64,000 nucleotides of DNA, from the NCBI GenBank assembly GCA_964428055.1, contig CAYRWM010000002.1, positions 24,874-88,873 on the forward strand, in the 5' to 3' direction. This DNA is from CAYRWM01 sp964428055 (GTDB lineage: Bacteria; Bacillota; Clostridia; Christensenellales; Christensenellaceae). The notes beneath the pieces were generated by a model. It was not told the DNA's origin. It searched no databases and saw only the letters and a program-made list of their open reading frames with translations. Of the stretch, positions 24,490 through 33,474 are shown piece by piece (position 1 is the first letter of the stretch; each line of letters opens with the position of its first letter). The position numbers and the translations under genes were made by a program.

Positions 24490-25547
24490 ACCAATTCCCC
24501 CTTGTATCTTGATAATACATCAATTAAATAATTAATATGCTCAATTCCATATCTTTGATCAATGGGTATTGATAACAGCTCATTACTCAATTGTAAAGCA
24601 TTTTGCCTTTTTTCGATCATATTACCATCAAACGGCCAATGAACAGCACAGTATATCCTATTACTTATCAAATAATCTCTTAATAAATCTCTATTTTTAA
24701 CTCTTAACGGTAGAACCAGCGGACATTCATTATCTTTCAAATCTATTGCTGAGCTTATATTTAAATTGATTAGTTTATCAGAGAGTTCACGATAGTTTTG
24801 TTTGCGCAAGCCAATCATTTTGCCAACATCAACACATGATGCTACAAAAGCAGAAAAGTCTGAAATCAGCATCGGCTCCGTTTGGATGTCTATAAGACGT
24901 TCACCTTTTAAGAATATGTCTCTATACATTGAGTTTAAATCACTATTATAGTTTCCATGCAAATAAAGGTCCTTTAGAATCATCCCATACGCCTTACTAT
25001 TATCACGGCTTTTTATAGTTTTAGTACTTCTTAAATTCAGTTTATCTTCGTTATAATACATAACGCCGCCTCTTGGAATTGGCATCCACTTCCTTAAGCT
25101 ACAAATGTTGTAATCACCTATGGTATGAACTTTGGAAAAAATACTGTGGGTAGTATCCTCAACGACAACACATTGATCGCAGAGTGTACTCTTTAATTCA
25201 TCTAATGCATTATCAGGTTGCACCATACCGAAATAATGCATTAAAAAGAATACCTTGGTATCTTTGCTGATCTTTTTTTTAATATCATCAACATTTAAGG
25301 TGAAATCTTTATTGATTTTGTAAAACTCTATTTTGCAACAACTAAATGGCTCAATAACGGAACTGCAAATATACTCGGGAAGGAGTATTTCATCTGTTGG
25401 TTTTAAAAAGGATACTAACTGAAGTAACGCACTCCTCCCACTATCATAAAAAACAGAATTATCAAATTCTGACAAATATGAATAAATGTTGTTTTCTTTA
25501 ACAAATAAATCATCCATTGAAAGGTTGAATTCACTGCCTATTTCCAT
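24483..25547 (-). CDS. DegT/DnrJ-type PLP-dependent aminotransferase-like protein (second copy, diverged)
   Basis: A 354-residue fold-type I PLP protein; ATG 25547 follows GGAG by 9 bases. DSGRSALLQLVSFLKPTDEILLPEYIC is the usual cofactor-phosphate and substrate loop, EDTTHSIF gives the ring-stacking Asp, and SLRKWMPIPRGGVMY carries the likely Schiff-base lysine. The glycine-rich end differs from sugar aminotransferases at 26589 and 33475, so the substrate is probably different. Neighbours are the FemAB-like gene (7-base overlap) and the CBS-nucleotidyltransferase. The two overlapped genes probably act as a unit, perhaps to install an unusual acylamino group. Confidence 0.75.
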   Translation of the reverse strand: MEIGSEFNLSMDDLFVKENNIYSYLSEFDNSVFYDSGRSALLQLVSFLKPTDEILLPEYICSSVIEPFSCCKIEFYKINKDFTLNVDDIKKKISKDTKVFFLMHYFGMVQPDNALDELKSTLCDQCVVVEDTTHSIFSKVHTIGDYNICSLRKWMPIPRGGVMYYNEDKLNLRSTKTIKSRDNSKAYGMILKDLYLHGNYNSDLNSMYRDIFLKGERLIDIQTEPMLISDFSAFVASCVDVGKMIGLRKQNYRELSDKLINLNISSAIDLKDNECPLVLPLRVKNRDLLRDYLISNRIYCAVHWPFDGNMIEKRQNALQLSNELLSIPIDQRYGIEHINYLIDVLSRYKGELVC

Positions 25548-25549
25548 AT

Positions 25550-26596
25550 TTATTCTCCATATAGATTCTTCCGCATTTTTTCAAGTTCTGGAAACTGACC
25601 CATATCCATCCAATCATTCTCACTTACCGGAAAAGCAGCAACTTTTCTGCCTTTGTTCTTTTCCATTTCAACTATATCAGGGAATCCGACAGGTGTGTTA
25701 TCTTTAATATCATATAACACATCCGGCTCTACTATATAAATACCTGTATTAGTAAGAAATGAGAAAAATGGCTTCTCTTCCATATTCACTATCGTTCCAT
25801 TAAGGCCCATTTCAATTACGCCATAAGGAATACTCAAGTTTTTGTATGCACATATCATGGTTATAGTATTGCCGTTTTCTTTATGAAATCTTAACATACT
25901 TTCATAATTAGCCTTCAGTAATGCATCGCAATTTGCAAAAAAGAACGTCTCTTCTAATTGCCCTTTGAGAAGGCTCAATCCACCTCCGGTACCAAGGGGA
26001 ACAATCTCATCATACCAGGTAATATTATACTTGCTTTCATTCTCAGCAAAATAAGCCTTCAACAACTCACGTTTATAGTTTACTATTATATGAAAATCAT
26101 TACATGCATACAGCTGGTATTCCCTCATGATATGTTCTATGATAGGTAAATCACCTATTGGTATTAATGGCTTTGGCAGAACTTTTGTAAGAGGATCAAG
26201 TCTTGTCCCTTTACCCCCGGCATTAATAACTACCGGCAGATTAATTGGCTTCCGACGTTTACTTCTATCATCAGAATCCCCTTTATATATATCAATTATT
26301 CTTCTATTATTATCAATAATAGGTATAGCTATATAATCCTTTTTATGAAAGAGAGTCCTTGCCTCCTCAATACTTTTAGCATATCTTGGTTTGGGATTGG
26401 CAGCGCAAGTCGACAAATCATTGATATCCCCGCCACCAAGAATAAACCTTCTAATATCACCATCCGTAATACAGCCAAGTAATAGATCAGAATCATCAGT
26501 CAAGAATAAAATGCCACAAGCATTTTGATCAATCAATCTCATAGCTTCTGCTACAGTCAGATTGCATTTGCCTAATAGTGGTTTAATATTATCCAT
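25550..26596 (-). CDS. ptmE: CBS-domain nucleotidyltransferase (PtmE-like glucosamine-1-phosphate guanylyltransferase)
   Basis: A 348-residue fusion. Residues 1-115 hold two CBS motifs (ACGILFLTDDSDLLLGCITDGDIRR and KDYIAIPIIDNNRRIIDIY region). Residues 120-348 are an NTP-transferase domain with NAGGKGTRLDPLTKVLPKPLIPI. The same fusion, PtmE of Campylobacter, makes GDP-glucosamine that feeds legionaminic acid synthesis, and it is found across nonulosonate clusters. CBS domains suggest allosteric control by a nucleotide. It overlaps the aminotransferase gene by 8 bases. Guanylyl specificity is inferred from the homolog, not visible here; a hexose-1-phosphate uridylyltransferase-type specificity is possible. 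Confidence 0.8.
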   Translation of the reverse strand: MDNIKPLLGKCNLTVAEAMRLIDQNACGILFLTDDSDLLLGCITDGDIRRFILGGGDINDLSTCAANPKPRYAKSIEEARTLFHKKDYIAIPIIDNNRRIIDIYKGDSDDRSKRRKPINLPVVINAGGKGTRLDPLTKVLPKPLIPIGDLPIIEHIMREYQLYACNDFHIIVNYKRELLKAYFAENESKYNITWYDEIVPLGTGGGLSLLKGQLEETFFFANCDALLKANYESMLRFHKENGNTITMICAYKNLSIPYGVIEMGLNGTIVNMEEKPFFSFLTNTGIYIVEPDVLYDIKDNTPVGFPDIVEMEKNKGRKVAAFPVSENDWMDMGQFPELEKMRKNLYGE

Positions 26597-27767
26597 TTGC
26601 CAGTAACCTCAATACTTGTTTTACTTTTTCAGCAACATATTTTATTTCGTCCTTCTTTAGCTGAGTGCTAGAAGGAATATTTAAAACTCTTTCAGCATAA
26701 TAAGGCGCTTTTTCTATTCTATAAGCCATATCTTTACAATATGGTTTTTGCTCATTGATCAGCCCCCATATTGCACGAGTTTGCACACCACAATTATGCA
26801 ATTCTGTTATGATATCACGCATTGAAGCTTTTACCAACTGCCTGTCAATAGCCAAAGAATAAAACCATTTATTTGAAAATGTTCCGCTCCTAAATGGTAA
26901 AAGATTCGCCAGATCAAACCCGGAGAATTCTTTTTTATACAACTCATAGTTATTATTCTTGCGTTTTATAAAATCTGGCAATTCCTCCATTTGTGCTACT
27001 CCAAGAGCCGCTTGAATATTTGTCATCCTATAATTATAGCCAATCTCATTATGGATATAATACTGCGGATCATCTTTTGCTTGTGTTGAAAGATACCGCA
27101 AATGATCAACCGTGTTTGGATTGTTCGCCGTTACAGCGCCACCACCGCCTGTTGTTATTATTTTGTTTCCATTAAAACTAAATGCTCCAAAGTCACCAAT
27201 TGTCCCTGCGTATTTGCCGGCATAAATCCCGGAAGTATAGATTGTTCCCAGTGCTTCAGTAGCATCCTCTACTACTATCAGATTATAATCTTTTGCAATT
27301 TCCATTATGGCATCCATATCAGCCATGTTGCCAAAAACATGCACAACTATAATTGCTTTTACCCTTTTACCTTTAAAAAGTAAAACGCCATCCGAATAAT
27401 CACACTGTTTTTCACAGAATTCCTTTAATTTGATTGGATCCATACACAAACTATCATCACAATCAATAAAAACAGGAATAGCATGTTGATACTTAACGGG
27501 ATTAACAGCCGCTATAAAAGTTAACGGTGGAACCAACACAATATCATCTGTTTTAACATCTGCTTCTATTAAAGAAAGATGCAATGCAGCCGTACCGCTT
27601 TGGCATACTGCTACGTTGTCAACATTCAAAAATTTTGCTAATTCTTGTTCAAATCTACCTACATAAGCACCACCAGTAGAAACCCATCCCTGCGAAACAG
27701 CTTCGCTTACATACCTTTCTTCATTACCCTCAAAATTAGGTATTGATAGCGGAATCAAATCGGTCAT
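26589..27767 (-). CDS. legC: Sugar-nucleotide aminotransferase (LegC/DegT type)
   Basis: A 392-residue PLP enzyme of the DegT/DnrJ/EryC1/StrS family; ATG 27767 follows GAGGAGG. It opens with LIPLSIPNFEGNEERYVSEAVSQGWVSTGG, a near-invariant LegC/PseC/NeuE-type start. SGTAALHLSL is the cofactor loop, VVEDATEALGT supplies the Asp, and GAFSFNGNKIITTGGGG gives the catalytic lysine. It transfers an amino group to C4 of a 4-keto-6-deoxy sugar nucleotide made by the dehydratase next to it. Position right after the dehydratase gene (34-base gap) fits the LegB-LegC pair. PseC is the alternative. Confidence 0.88.
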   Translation of the reverse strand: MTDLIPLSIPNFEGNEERYVSEAVSQGWVSTGGAYVGRFEQELAKFLNVDNVAVCQSGTAALHLSLIEADVKTDDIVLVPPLTFIAAVNPVKYQHAIPVFIDCDDSLCMDPIKLKEFCEKQCDYSDGVLLFKGKRVKAIIVVHVFGNMADMDAIMEIAKDYNLIVVEDATEALGTIYTSGIYAGKYAGTIGDFGAFSFNGNKIITTGGGGAVTANNPNTVDHLRYLSTQAKDDPQYYIHNEIGYNYRMTNIQAALGVAQMEELPDFIKRKNNNYELYKKEFSGFDLANLLPFRSGTFSNKWFYSLAIDRQLVKASMRDIITELHNCGVQTRAIWGLINEQKPYCKDMAYRIEKAPYYAERVLNIPSSTQLKKDEIKYVAEKVKQVLRLLANG

Positions 27768-27801
27768 AAACTACCTCCTCAAATAATGAAAGAAACACAT
27801 A

Positions 27802-29010
27802 TTACATCTTGGAATCAAGAGACTTGCCTGTTTCAATATGGCTGAAATTAGGTAAATACTCTTGCATAATCTTTATTATGCTATCCTTTGACAAATCAGG
27901 TTGCGAAAAAGCAAACTCCAGTTCGGCCAAAGATTTAAGCAGCAACTCCTTATCAGGTATCTCTTTGTTAACAATAACACCTAGTGATTTAAATCTATTC
28001 ATATCTTTATCTTCCGATTCGGTTGCAAATTCCTCAAATGGCTTCTCGCCACTTGTATCGGATTTTGAAAAGTGTACAGGATATAACCTGCTCCCACTAT
28101 GCAACCCAACAGCTTTACTAAGTGCTTCTTCATCTGAAGAACACTCCAGGGGTTCATAACCAAAAACGCTTAATAACTCCCGGGCGATAGTATCAAATCC
28201 CATCATTTGCTTTTCTAGCAACTTCGGGAAAAAGATCTCTCTGTTTCCCCCTAGAATACAAGACAACAAACATATTTGACCCGATTCCTCAGGAGAAACA
28301 AAATAACGTTCAACATCAGTAGGTGCAGAAAGTGGCTGCAGTTTACCAATCCGTGCCAGAAAACCAGCCGGGAGCGATCCGTTCGAAAAAGCAACATTTG
28401 CAAATCGTGCCGTTTTTACTGGAAATCGATCAGAATAACTGAAAATAACGTCCTCCATCACACGTTTAGATGCGCCCATTATATTAACGGGATTTGCAGC
28501 TTTATCCGTTGAAACGCAAAAATACGACTCCGGAGGAAATTCTGCCAGCAAATCTAATAGTAATTTTGCATGCAACACATTATTCTGAAGCAATGCCTCT
28601 ATGGAAAAAATATCTTTCTCGGATCTAACATGCTTGTGTGCAGAAAAGTTGGCAACAATATTAAAGCCACCACGTTTTCTTAACATCTTTTCAAAAACTG
28701 GAGAAGCATAATCCATAGGATAAGTAATGAATTCGTTTGGCACAAACAACCCCTTTGACGATCTGATATCTCTCGTCAATTCTGCAATAGCATTCTCGTT
28801 AATATCAACTACTACAAGTGATGACGGCTTAAAAGGCAAAACCGCTTTAACGAAGGATGATCCTATTGAACCTGCACCGCCAATAACAAGAACAGTTTTT
28901 CCTTCTACTTTTGAAAAAATTTTATCTTTATTAGCAATCAAATCATCATAAAACATTGAGGCAGAACGTTTTGTTATATATTTTGCTATAAAACCATCCA
29001 AATCAAACAT
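27802..29010 (-). CDS. legB: Soluble NDP-N-acetylglucosamine 4,6-dehydratase (LegB-like)
   Basis: A 402-residue short-chain dehydrogenase of the Polysacc_synt_2 family without the membrane helices of PglF/WbpM. ATG 29010 follows GGAGGG. NAD binding is at KTVLVIGGAGSIGSSFV; FSAHKHVRSEKD, STDKAANPVNIMGASKRVME and ARFANVAFSNGSLP are dehydratase signatures (S-T-D instead of S-Y-K triad). The PVNIMG stretch is conserved in 4,6-dehydratases. It starts the nonulosonate operon and probably makes the 4-keto-6-deoxy intermediate for LegC. The C-terminal 80 residues are family-specific and helical. Confidence 0.85.
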   Translation of the reverse strand: MFDLDGFIAKYITKRSASMFYDDLIANKDKIFSKVEGKTVLVIGGAGSIGSSFVKAVLPFKPSSLVVVDINENAIAELTRDIRSSKGLFVPNEFITYPMDYASPVFEKMLRKRGGFNIVANFSAHKHVRSEKDIFSIEALLQNNVLHAKLLLDLLAEFPPESYFCVSTDKAANPVNIMGASKRVMEDVIFSYSDRFPVKTARFANVAFSNGSLPAGFLARIGKLQPLSAPTDVERYFVSPEESGQICLLSCILGGNREIFFPKLLEKQMMGFDTIARELLSVFGYEPLECSSDEEALSKAVGLHSGSRLYPVHFSKSDTSGEKPFEEFATESEDKDMNRFKSLGVIVNKEIPDKELLLKSLAELEFAFSQPDLSKDSIIKIMQEYLPNFSHIETGKSLDSKM

Positions 29011-29078
29011 TTCTTCCCTCCATTATTACTCTTTCTTACGCCGTATATTAGATTGCATGCATTTGCAAATTACATTAT

Positions 29079-29108
29079 ATTTTATCATATATGTAACTCT
29101 ATGGTCAA
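29079..29108 (-). promoter_or_regulatory. Promoter of the nonulosonate operon
   Basis: Minus strand has TTGACC (29103-29108), 18-base spacer and TAAAAT (29079-29084). A start near 29072 gives a leader of about 60 bases to the LegB-like gene. Ten genes to the flippase follow without a strong terminator. Confidence 0.55.
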
Positions 29109-29360
29109 AACGGCCAAACCTACTGTATTTATTATTTGAAAAGAATATGAAAGCAATCTGATTCCAAAGAAAAAACTATTATAATAAACTATTATACTTT
29201 TGAATTGATACTAAAGTAATATAAATTATTGTTTTCCACTGACTAGAATCTTATGTTGCATTGCCCACGAAAGCGTTACGTAATAAAACACGAGTATATT
29301 TTATATCTATATACCCGTATGAATACAGATTCTATACGGTAACATGCTTACTATAAACAA
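29109..29360 (-). other. AT-rich spacer between the GT52-like and LegB-like genes
   Basis: The rest of this 350-base gap carries no coding sequence that I can support. It has the operon promoter at its left end and a weak hairpin at 29291-29318; the middle is simple AT-rich sequence. Confidence 0.5.
29285..29318 (-). terminator. Weak terminator after the GT52-like gene
   Basis: Minus strand CGGGTATAT and ATATACTCG form a 9-bp stem with one G-U pair around a 9-base loop, followed by TGTTTTATTA. The tail is imperfect. Confidence 0.45.
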
Positions 29361-30506
29361 CTAACAACGTTCACAAAATGAGCTTACGTGCTCAAGAATA
29401 CTTTTTAATTCATCAATTGTTTCTGGAATATAAAACCTTGAACTGTCATTGTATCTAGATTTGCATTTATTATAAAAGTCATTCTGTTTGTCAAAAGATT
29501 CTGAATCCAAATGTAAATGATTAATAATTCTATATAATAGTATTACTATTGGCTCTTTATCAAGAAGTATCTTGGGAACAACGACTGCCGTAGAAGAAAT
29601 TGCTATCAAAACCTTTTTATCCATATTCATTCTTGCACACAAACACTCAAAGGGCATATTGAATCTTTTATAGTATTTAAAACCACTTGATTCTTCGGAA
29701 GTATCCCTTGGATGTCGTTTGATTATCAGGTTTTCCGCAGATACTGCATCTCGTACCATATCATAAATACTAATTAGTTTTTGCTTTTCACTATTACCTA
29801 AATGCACCTCATCTTTAAGCACATCTAGTATAATAACCGGTTCATTAATAAGATCTTCTTCCGAAAAATCAAATACTTTAGATACTTTATTCTGCATATC
29901 TGAATCAAACAAAGCCCTGGGTATCTCATATATATTCCCACTCCAGTTAGCACCGTTTAGTGATTTATACAGTTCAGGATCAAAAAGGTATAAAGAATGG
30001 GGTCTTTTATCTAATGATTTTCGCCCAATCGCAATATATCTGGCTATTTTATCTAGGTTCTTAGCTTTAGTTAAAGAAGGATTATAGTAGCTTCCTTCAC
30101 CATCATCAAAATAAATAAGTTCAGTATCAATACCATGTTTTAGATTATATAAATAAACCATTCGCCCAATATAAGCTTTTGAAGAAACATACATCTTGCT
30201 ATAGTATGTGTCGGGAAAGACAATTCTTTTTGCAATCTTATCCACATCAAAATACTTTTTGGCTATACCTAAATGCATTATTACAGTATTATTGCTGTTC
30301 TTATGATTATCAATACCAGTAGTATCTACTAACGAGACCCTATTAAATAAACCAATCTTTTTTAAATTATCAGCGTATAGTTTTGCCTGCCTAAACTGCG
30401 GGTCAATATAGATATCCGCTTTTTCTCTATTATTTTTACACATTATCATTGATGTAATCATTTGATAAGGCGTTGTGCAAAAGTAGCAAGCGTCCAAATA
30501 ATCCAT
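29361..30506 (-). CDS. GT52-family sialyltransferase-like protein
   Basis: A 381-residue GT-B glycosyltransferase without membrane helices. ATG 30506 follows GGGGAAGAG. CYFCTTPYQMITSMIM at the N-terminus, LIYFDDGEGSYYN near 130, IIKRHPRD at about 270 and the ISSTAVVVPKIL segment are marks of CAZy family GT52 (alpha-2,3-sialyltransferases and related enzymes of Neisseria, Haemophilus and Pasteurella). Such enzymes use CMP-nonulosonates, which the neighbouring operon would produce. So it likely adds a sialic- or legionaminic-type residue to the glycan repeat. The donor is not proven; some family members use other CMP sugars. Confidence 0.75.
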   Translation of the reverse strand: MDYLDACYFCTTPYQMITSMIMCKNNREKADIYIDPQFRQAKLYADNLKKIGLFNRVSLVDTTGIDNHKNSNNTVIMHLGIAKKYFDVDKIAKRIVFPDTYYSKMYVSSKAYIGRMVYLYNLKHGIDTELIYFDDGEGSYYNPSLTKAKNLDKIARYIAIGRKSLDKRPHSLYLFDPELYKSLNGANWSGNIYEIPRALFDSDMQNKVSKVFDFSEEDLINEPVIILDVLKDEVHLGNSEKQKLISIYDMVRDAVSAENLIIKRHPRDTSEESSGFKYYKRFNMPFECLCARMNMDKKVLIAISSTAVVVPKILLDKEPIVILLYRIINHLHLDSESFDKQNDFYNKCKSRYNDSSRFYIPETIDELKSILEHVSSFCERC

Positions 30507-30585
30507 TACTCTTCCCCTTTTTTATTATTATAACCACTATTAATACAACATTACTTAATATCGGTATACTATATAATTGATATAA

Positions 30586-31740
30586 TTAATCCTTTTGATT
30601 GTTGGATTTGTGCAAACTATTTATTGACCAGTAGAATATAAAATAGTAAATAAATAATTCACAAAAACCCTGGAACATCAACAAATCAGTAAAAGCTCTA
30701 ATTAGCAAAGCACTATATAATATGAGCCATAATACCTCTCTTCTTTTTATACCAATAACAAATGATCTTATTATAAGGATTATAAGGCCTGCAAATCCTA
30801 TCAAGCCAAAACTAGCATAACTCTGCAAAAATGAATTATGAAGATTTCCTTCAGGCCTGACCAGCCTGGTATTAGATCCCAAAAGAAAACTATCAAATGA
30901 ACGAGTATTATTACTTAAAAATCCATTCCAAATCTTAGTTCTTTCCAAATCCACCATACCCTTATCCTGGAATCTAGATAAAGAAAGTCCTGCTTCGGGA
31001 TCTTCAAAGAGTGCATCACTATTATTCACAATAATAAACGCCGCTATAACACATATTACTACCAGAAGAATCGCATATAGCTTTCTAGCAGACTTATTCT
31101 CCAGTATCCGTATTCGGAGAATAATTAGCGCTGCCGCTAAAAAACCAAATGTAACTATACCACCCCTGCCTCTAAAGAACACACTAATAAAAAAAGCAAT
31201 TATTACCGGAAAAACAAAAAACTTTTTACCCTTATCATGGCAACTTAAATAGTAGAAAAGCAGGCAGAAAAGCATCAGAACTGATATATAATTCCTTGAA
31301 TAATTATTAAGCAAGCTGTTTATATCGCCCACCTGTATGTATTTATAAAGAATTGACAGTAAAAGAAAACAGTATAGTATAAATGTTATCTTATGATTAT
31401 ACTTATTCTTAAGCAGAATAACTGCCAATCCTATATAAAATACAGTATAAAAGAAGTCAGCCGGTGGGTAATTATTATAACCGTCTTGGAATACATAGCC
31501 TAGCAACCAACATACTGCAATGAATAGCACAAAAAGAATAGGATGATATGCCGAACCTTTTTTTTCAAAACAATATAAATAGCCAAAAAAAGCACCTATA
31601 CCAAGAATCGCATACCGCGCATAAAACAGCAATCTATTATCGTTAAAGACAACAACAACAATTGTTAAAATGAAAAAAAGATATAAGCATGCATTTTCTA
31701 TATTATTACGATGATTAACCGAAATCAGTGTTTCTTCCAT
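30586..31740 (-). CDS. Wzy/O-antigen polymerase-like membrane protein
   Basis: A 384-residue integral membrane protein with about ten hydrophobic segments and one large external loop near residues 245-300. The loop ends in NLHNSFLQSYASFGLIGFAGL, the conserved C-terminal motif of O-antigen ligase/polymerase family (Wzy_C). SRNYISVLMLF and RGRGGIVTFGF occur in the middle. ATG 31740 follows AAGGATAG. It probably polymerises the undecaprenyl-linked repeat exported by the Wzx protein. Polymerases are poorly conserved, so assignment rests on topology and the LHN..L motif. WaaL-type ligase activity is an alternative but no lipid A is expected here. Confidence 0.75.
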   Translation of the reverse strand: MEETLISVNHRNNIENACLYLFFILTIVVVVFNDNRLLFYARYAILGIGAFFGYLYCFEKKGSAYHPILFVLFIAVCWLLGYVFQDGYNNYPPADFFYTVFYIGLAVILLKNKYNHKITFILYCFLLLSILYKYIQVGDINSLLNNYSRNYISVLMLFCLLFYYLSCHDKGKKFFVFPVIIAFFISVFFRGRGGIVTFGFLAAALIILRIRILENKSARKLYAILLVVICVIAAFIIVNNSDALFEDPEAGLSLSRFQDKGMVDLERTKIWNGFLSNNTRSFDSFLLGSNTRLVRPEGNLHNSFLQSYASFGLIGFAGLIILIIRSFVIGIKRREVLWLILYSALLIRAFTDLLMFQGFCELFIYYFIFYWSINSLHKSNNQKD

Positions 31741-31844
31741 CAGAACTATCCTTCCAAAACAATCATATAACGATATAAGAATAATAGATCAAACTATACA
31801 CAAATGGATTCAAACAACTCCGTATAATAATAATTCAAGACAAA

Positions 31845-32717
31845 TCAGTTATCAACATGATCACCATTAACACAATAGTAAATACCCTTAAACTTGGTAT
31901 ATGGTTCTGTTGTGCTCAAATAAACAACATTGTGCTTAGCAATACGCTGATCTTCAGGAGGAAGTTGCATGTAGTCCCCGAAGATCAGATGCAGATACCT
32001 ATCATATCCCGCCATAACAGGTATTTGATGTCCCTCAAAATCCTTATATAATACATTTTCAAAGTCCTCCTTAGGATGGCGCAGTTTCATTCCTTTAATA
32101 GAACCTATGAGTTCCGTAACCTCTTCGCATTCATCCCAATCGTACCTTGACATTCTTTTTTCAGCACTTTTCCATATCCTATATCTTATTTCTTTAGATC
32201 TGAAAATCTTATAAGCAAGCCATGAAACCGCTCTTAAAAGCCGGCCTTTATTATCCGGTAGTCTCTGAACATTAAACAGACTGAAAACAAAAGCGTTATA
32301 TAACTGTATATCCCTTCGAATCTTTGATTTGGGACAACCATCGATAGGCATAATCTCAAGAGCTATACCATGGCATATGTCATCATCAGCACTGTGGCAG
32401 TTGATTTCAGTAGTATTGACATCCCTTATGGAGGCACCCGCATCATGGTAAACATGATATCTGTCAGTCCTGCAGTACAAGTATCTTTCTGAACTGACCT
32501 TCTCGGGCCAAAGGACAGCAAGGCGTTCATAATCCTTTCTGGGCATAAACAAATCTATATCGTCATCCCATGGAATGAATCCATGATGCCTGATAGCACC
32601 AATAAGACCGCCTCCGCAAAGATAATACTTTATCTCATTTTCCCTGCAAAACGAATCAAAGTATAACAAAATTTCTAATATTTTATCCTGCAGTTCTCTT
32701 GTAGTAGCTTGATTCAT
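31845..32717 (-). CDS. LicD-family phosphotransferase
   Basis: A 290-residue LicD protein. YYLCGGGLIGAIRHHGFIPW followed by DDDIDLFMPRKDYERL is the nucleotidyltransferase-like core with the catalytic DxD (about residues 50-60). Members transfer phosphocholine, or other phospho-alcohols, from CDP-activated donors to glycans. ATG 32717 overlaps the sugar-transferase stop by 4 bases (ATGA), so translation is coupled. In this cluster the only candidate CDP-donor maker is the IspD/TarI-like protein at 37086-37763. No choline kinase or importer is present, so phosphocholine is not assured. Confidence 0.88.
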   Translation of the reverse strand: MNQATTRELQDKILEILLYFDSFCRENEIKYYLCGGGLIGAIRHHGFIPWDDDIDLFMPRKDYERLAVLWPEKVSSERYLYCRTDRYHVYHDAGASIRDVNTTEINCHSADDDICHGIALEIMPIDGCPKSKIRRDIQLYNAFVFSLFNVQRLPDNKGRLLRAVSWLAYKIFRSKEIRYRIWKSAEKRMSRYDWDECEEVTELIGSIKGMKLRHPKEDFENVLYKDFEGHQIPVMAGYDRYLHLIFGDYMQLPPEDQRIAKHNVVYLSTTEPYTKFKGIYYCVNGDHVDN

Positions 32718-33427
32718 TTTATATCACCATTGTTATAGTCTTTGCCTGTTGCAGCCTTTGCAGTCATCATCATTATCTTCATATCTCCAGTAAAACTGTA
32801 ATCCATTATACCCTTGAGATTCCATCTCATTTTTTCAGGCAATATTTTCTCCATATATACCTTATCAACATCATCCGCATTTGAAATCAGAGAATTTTCA
32901 TCCTTATAATAAATAGATGCAAGCGATGTCATGCCCGCAGGCAAGAGAAGCGTTGCAAGCATCTCGGGTTTATACATATCAACATATTTTTGCACTTCCG
33001 GTCGTGCTCCGACATAGCTCATATCCCCTGAAAGAACATTAAATAACTGTGGCAACTCATCAAGCTTATACTTTCTAATCTTACGTCCTATTCTTGTCAC
33101 CCTGCAATCATTATCTACTGTTATTTGCGTTCCCTTTGTATCAGCGTCAACTATCATTGATCTAAACTTAAATATTCGAAATACTCGGCCATACTGAGTA
33201 ACTCTTTCTTGCCTATAGAATACAGGGCCTTTACTGTCAGCTTTTATCATTATTGCAATAGCCAGTATAACAGGAGAGATAACTATTATCATAATAATAG
33301 ATACAATAATATCAAAAACTCTCTTAAAGAAAAGTGAAACCGTTTTCTTTTTCAGGAACTCATAATACTCCCGAATCTCTTCCTGTTGCATAAAAACCGG
33401 TAATTTATCCCACTTAACTATCCGCAT
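32714..33427 (-). CDS. Undecaprenyl-phosphate sugar phosphotransferase (initiating, PglC/WcaJ type)
   Basis: A 237-residue bacterial sugar transferase that puts the first sugar phosphate on undecaprenyl phosphate. A short N-terminal part leads to one membrane helix (VSIIMIIVISPVILAIAIMI), then the core: PVFYRQERVTQYGRVFRIFKFRSM, DELPQLFNVLSGDMSYVGARPE. These are the conserved Lys-Phe-Arg-Ser-Met and DExP motifs. ATG 33427 follows CGAGGTTGG. Size fits the small PglC-type enzymes. Together with the PglF- and PglE-like genes beside it, the first sugar is probably a diamino-trideoxy hexose or a simpler N-acetyl hexosamine. Confidence 0.92.
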   Translation of the reverse strand: MRIVKWDKLPVFMQQEEIREYYEFLKKKTVSLFFKRVFDIIVSIIMIIVISPVILAIAIMIKADSKGPVFYRQERVTQYGRVFRIFKFRSMIVDADTKGTQITVDNDCRVTRIGRKIRKYKLDELPQLFNVLSGDMSYVGARPEVQKYVDMYKPEMLATLLLPAGMTSLASIYYKDENSLISNADDVDKVYMEKILPEKMRWNLKGIMDYSFTGDMKIMMMTAKAATGKDYNNGDIK

Positions 33428-33474
33428 TTAATTTACCAACCTCGTTATGTTTACCATTCTGTCAATACTTGTTT

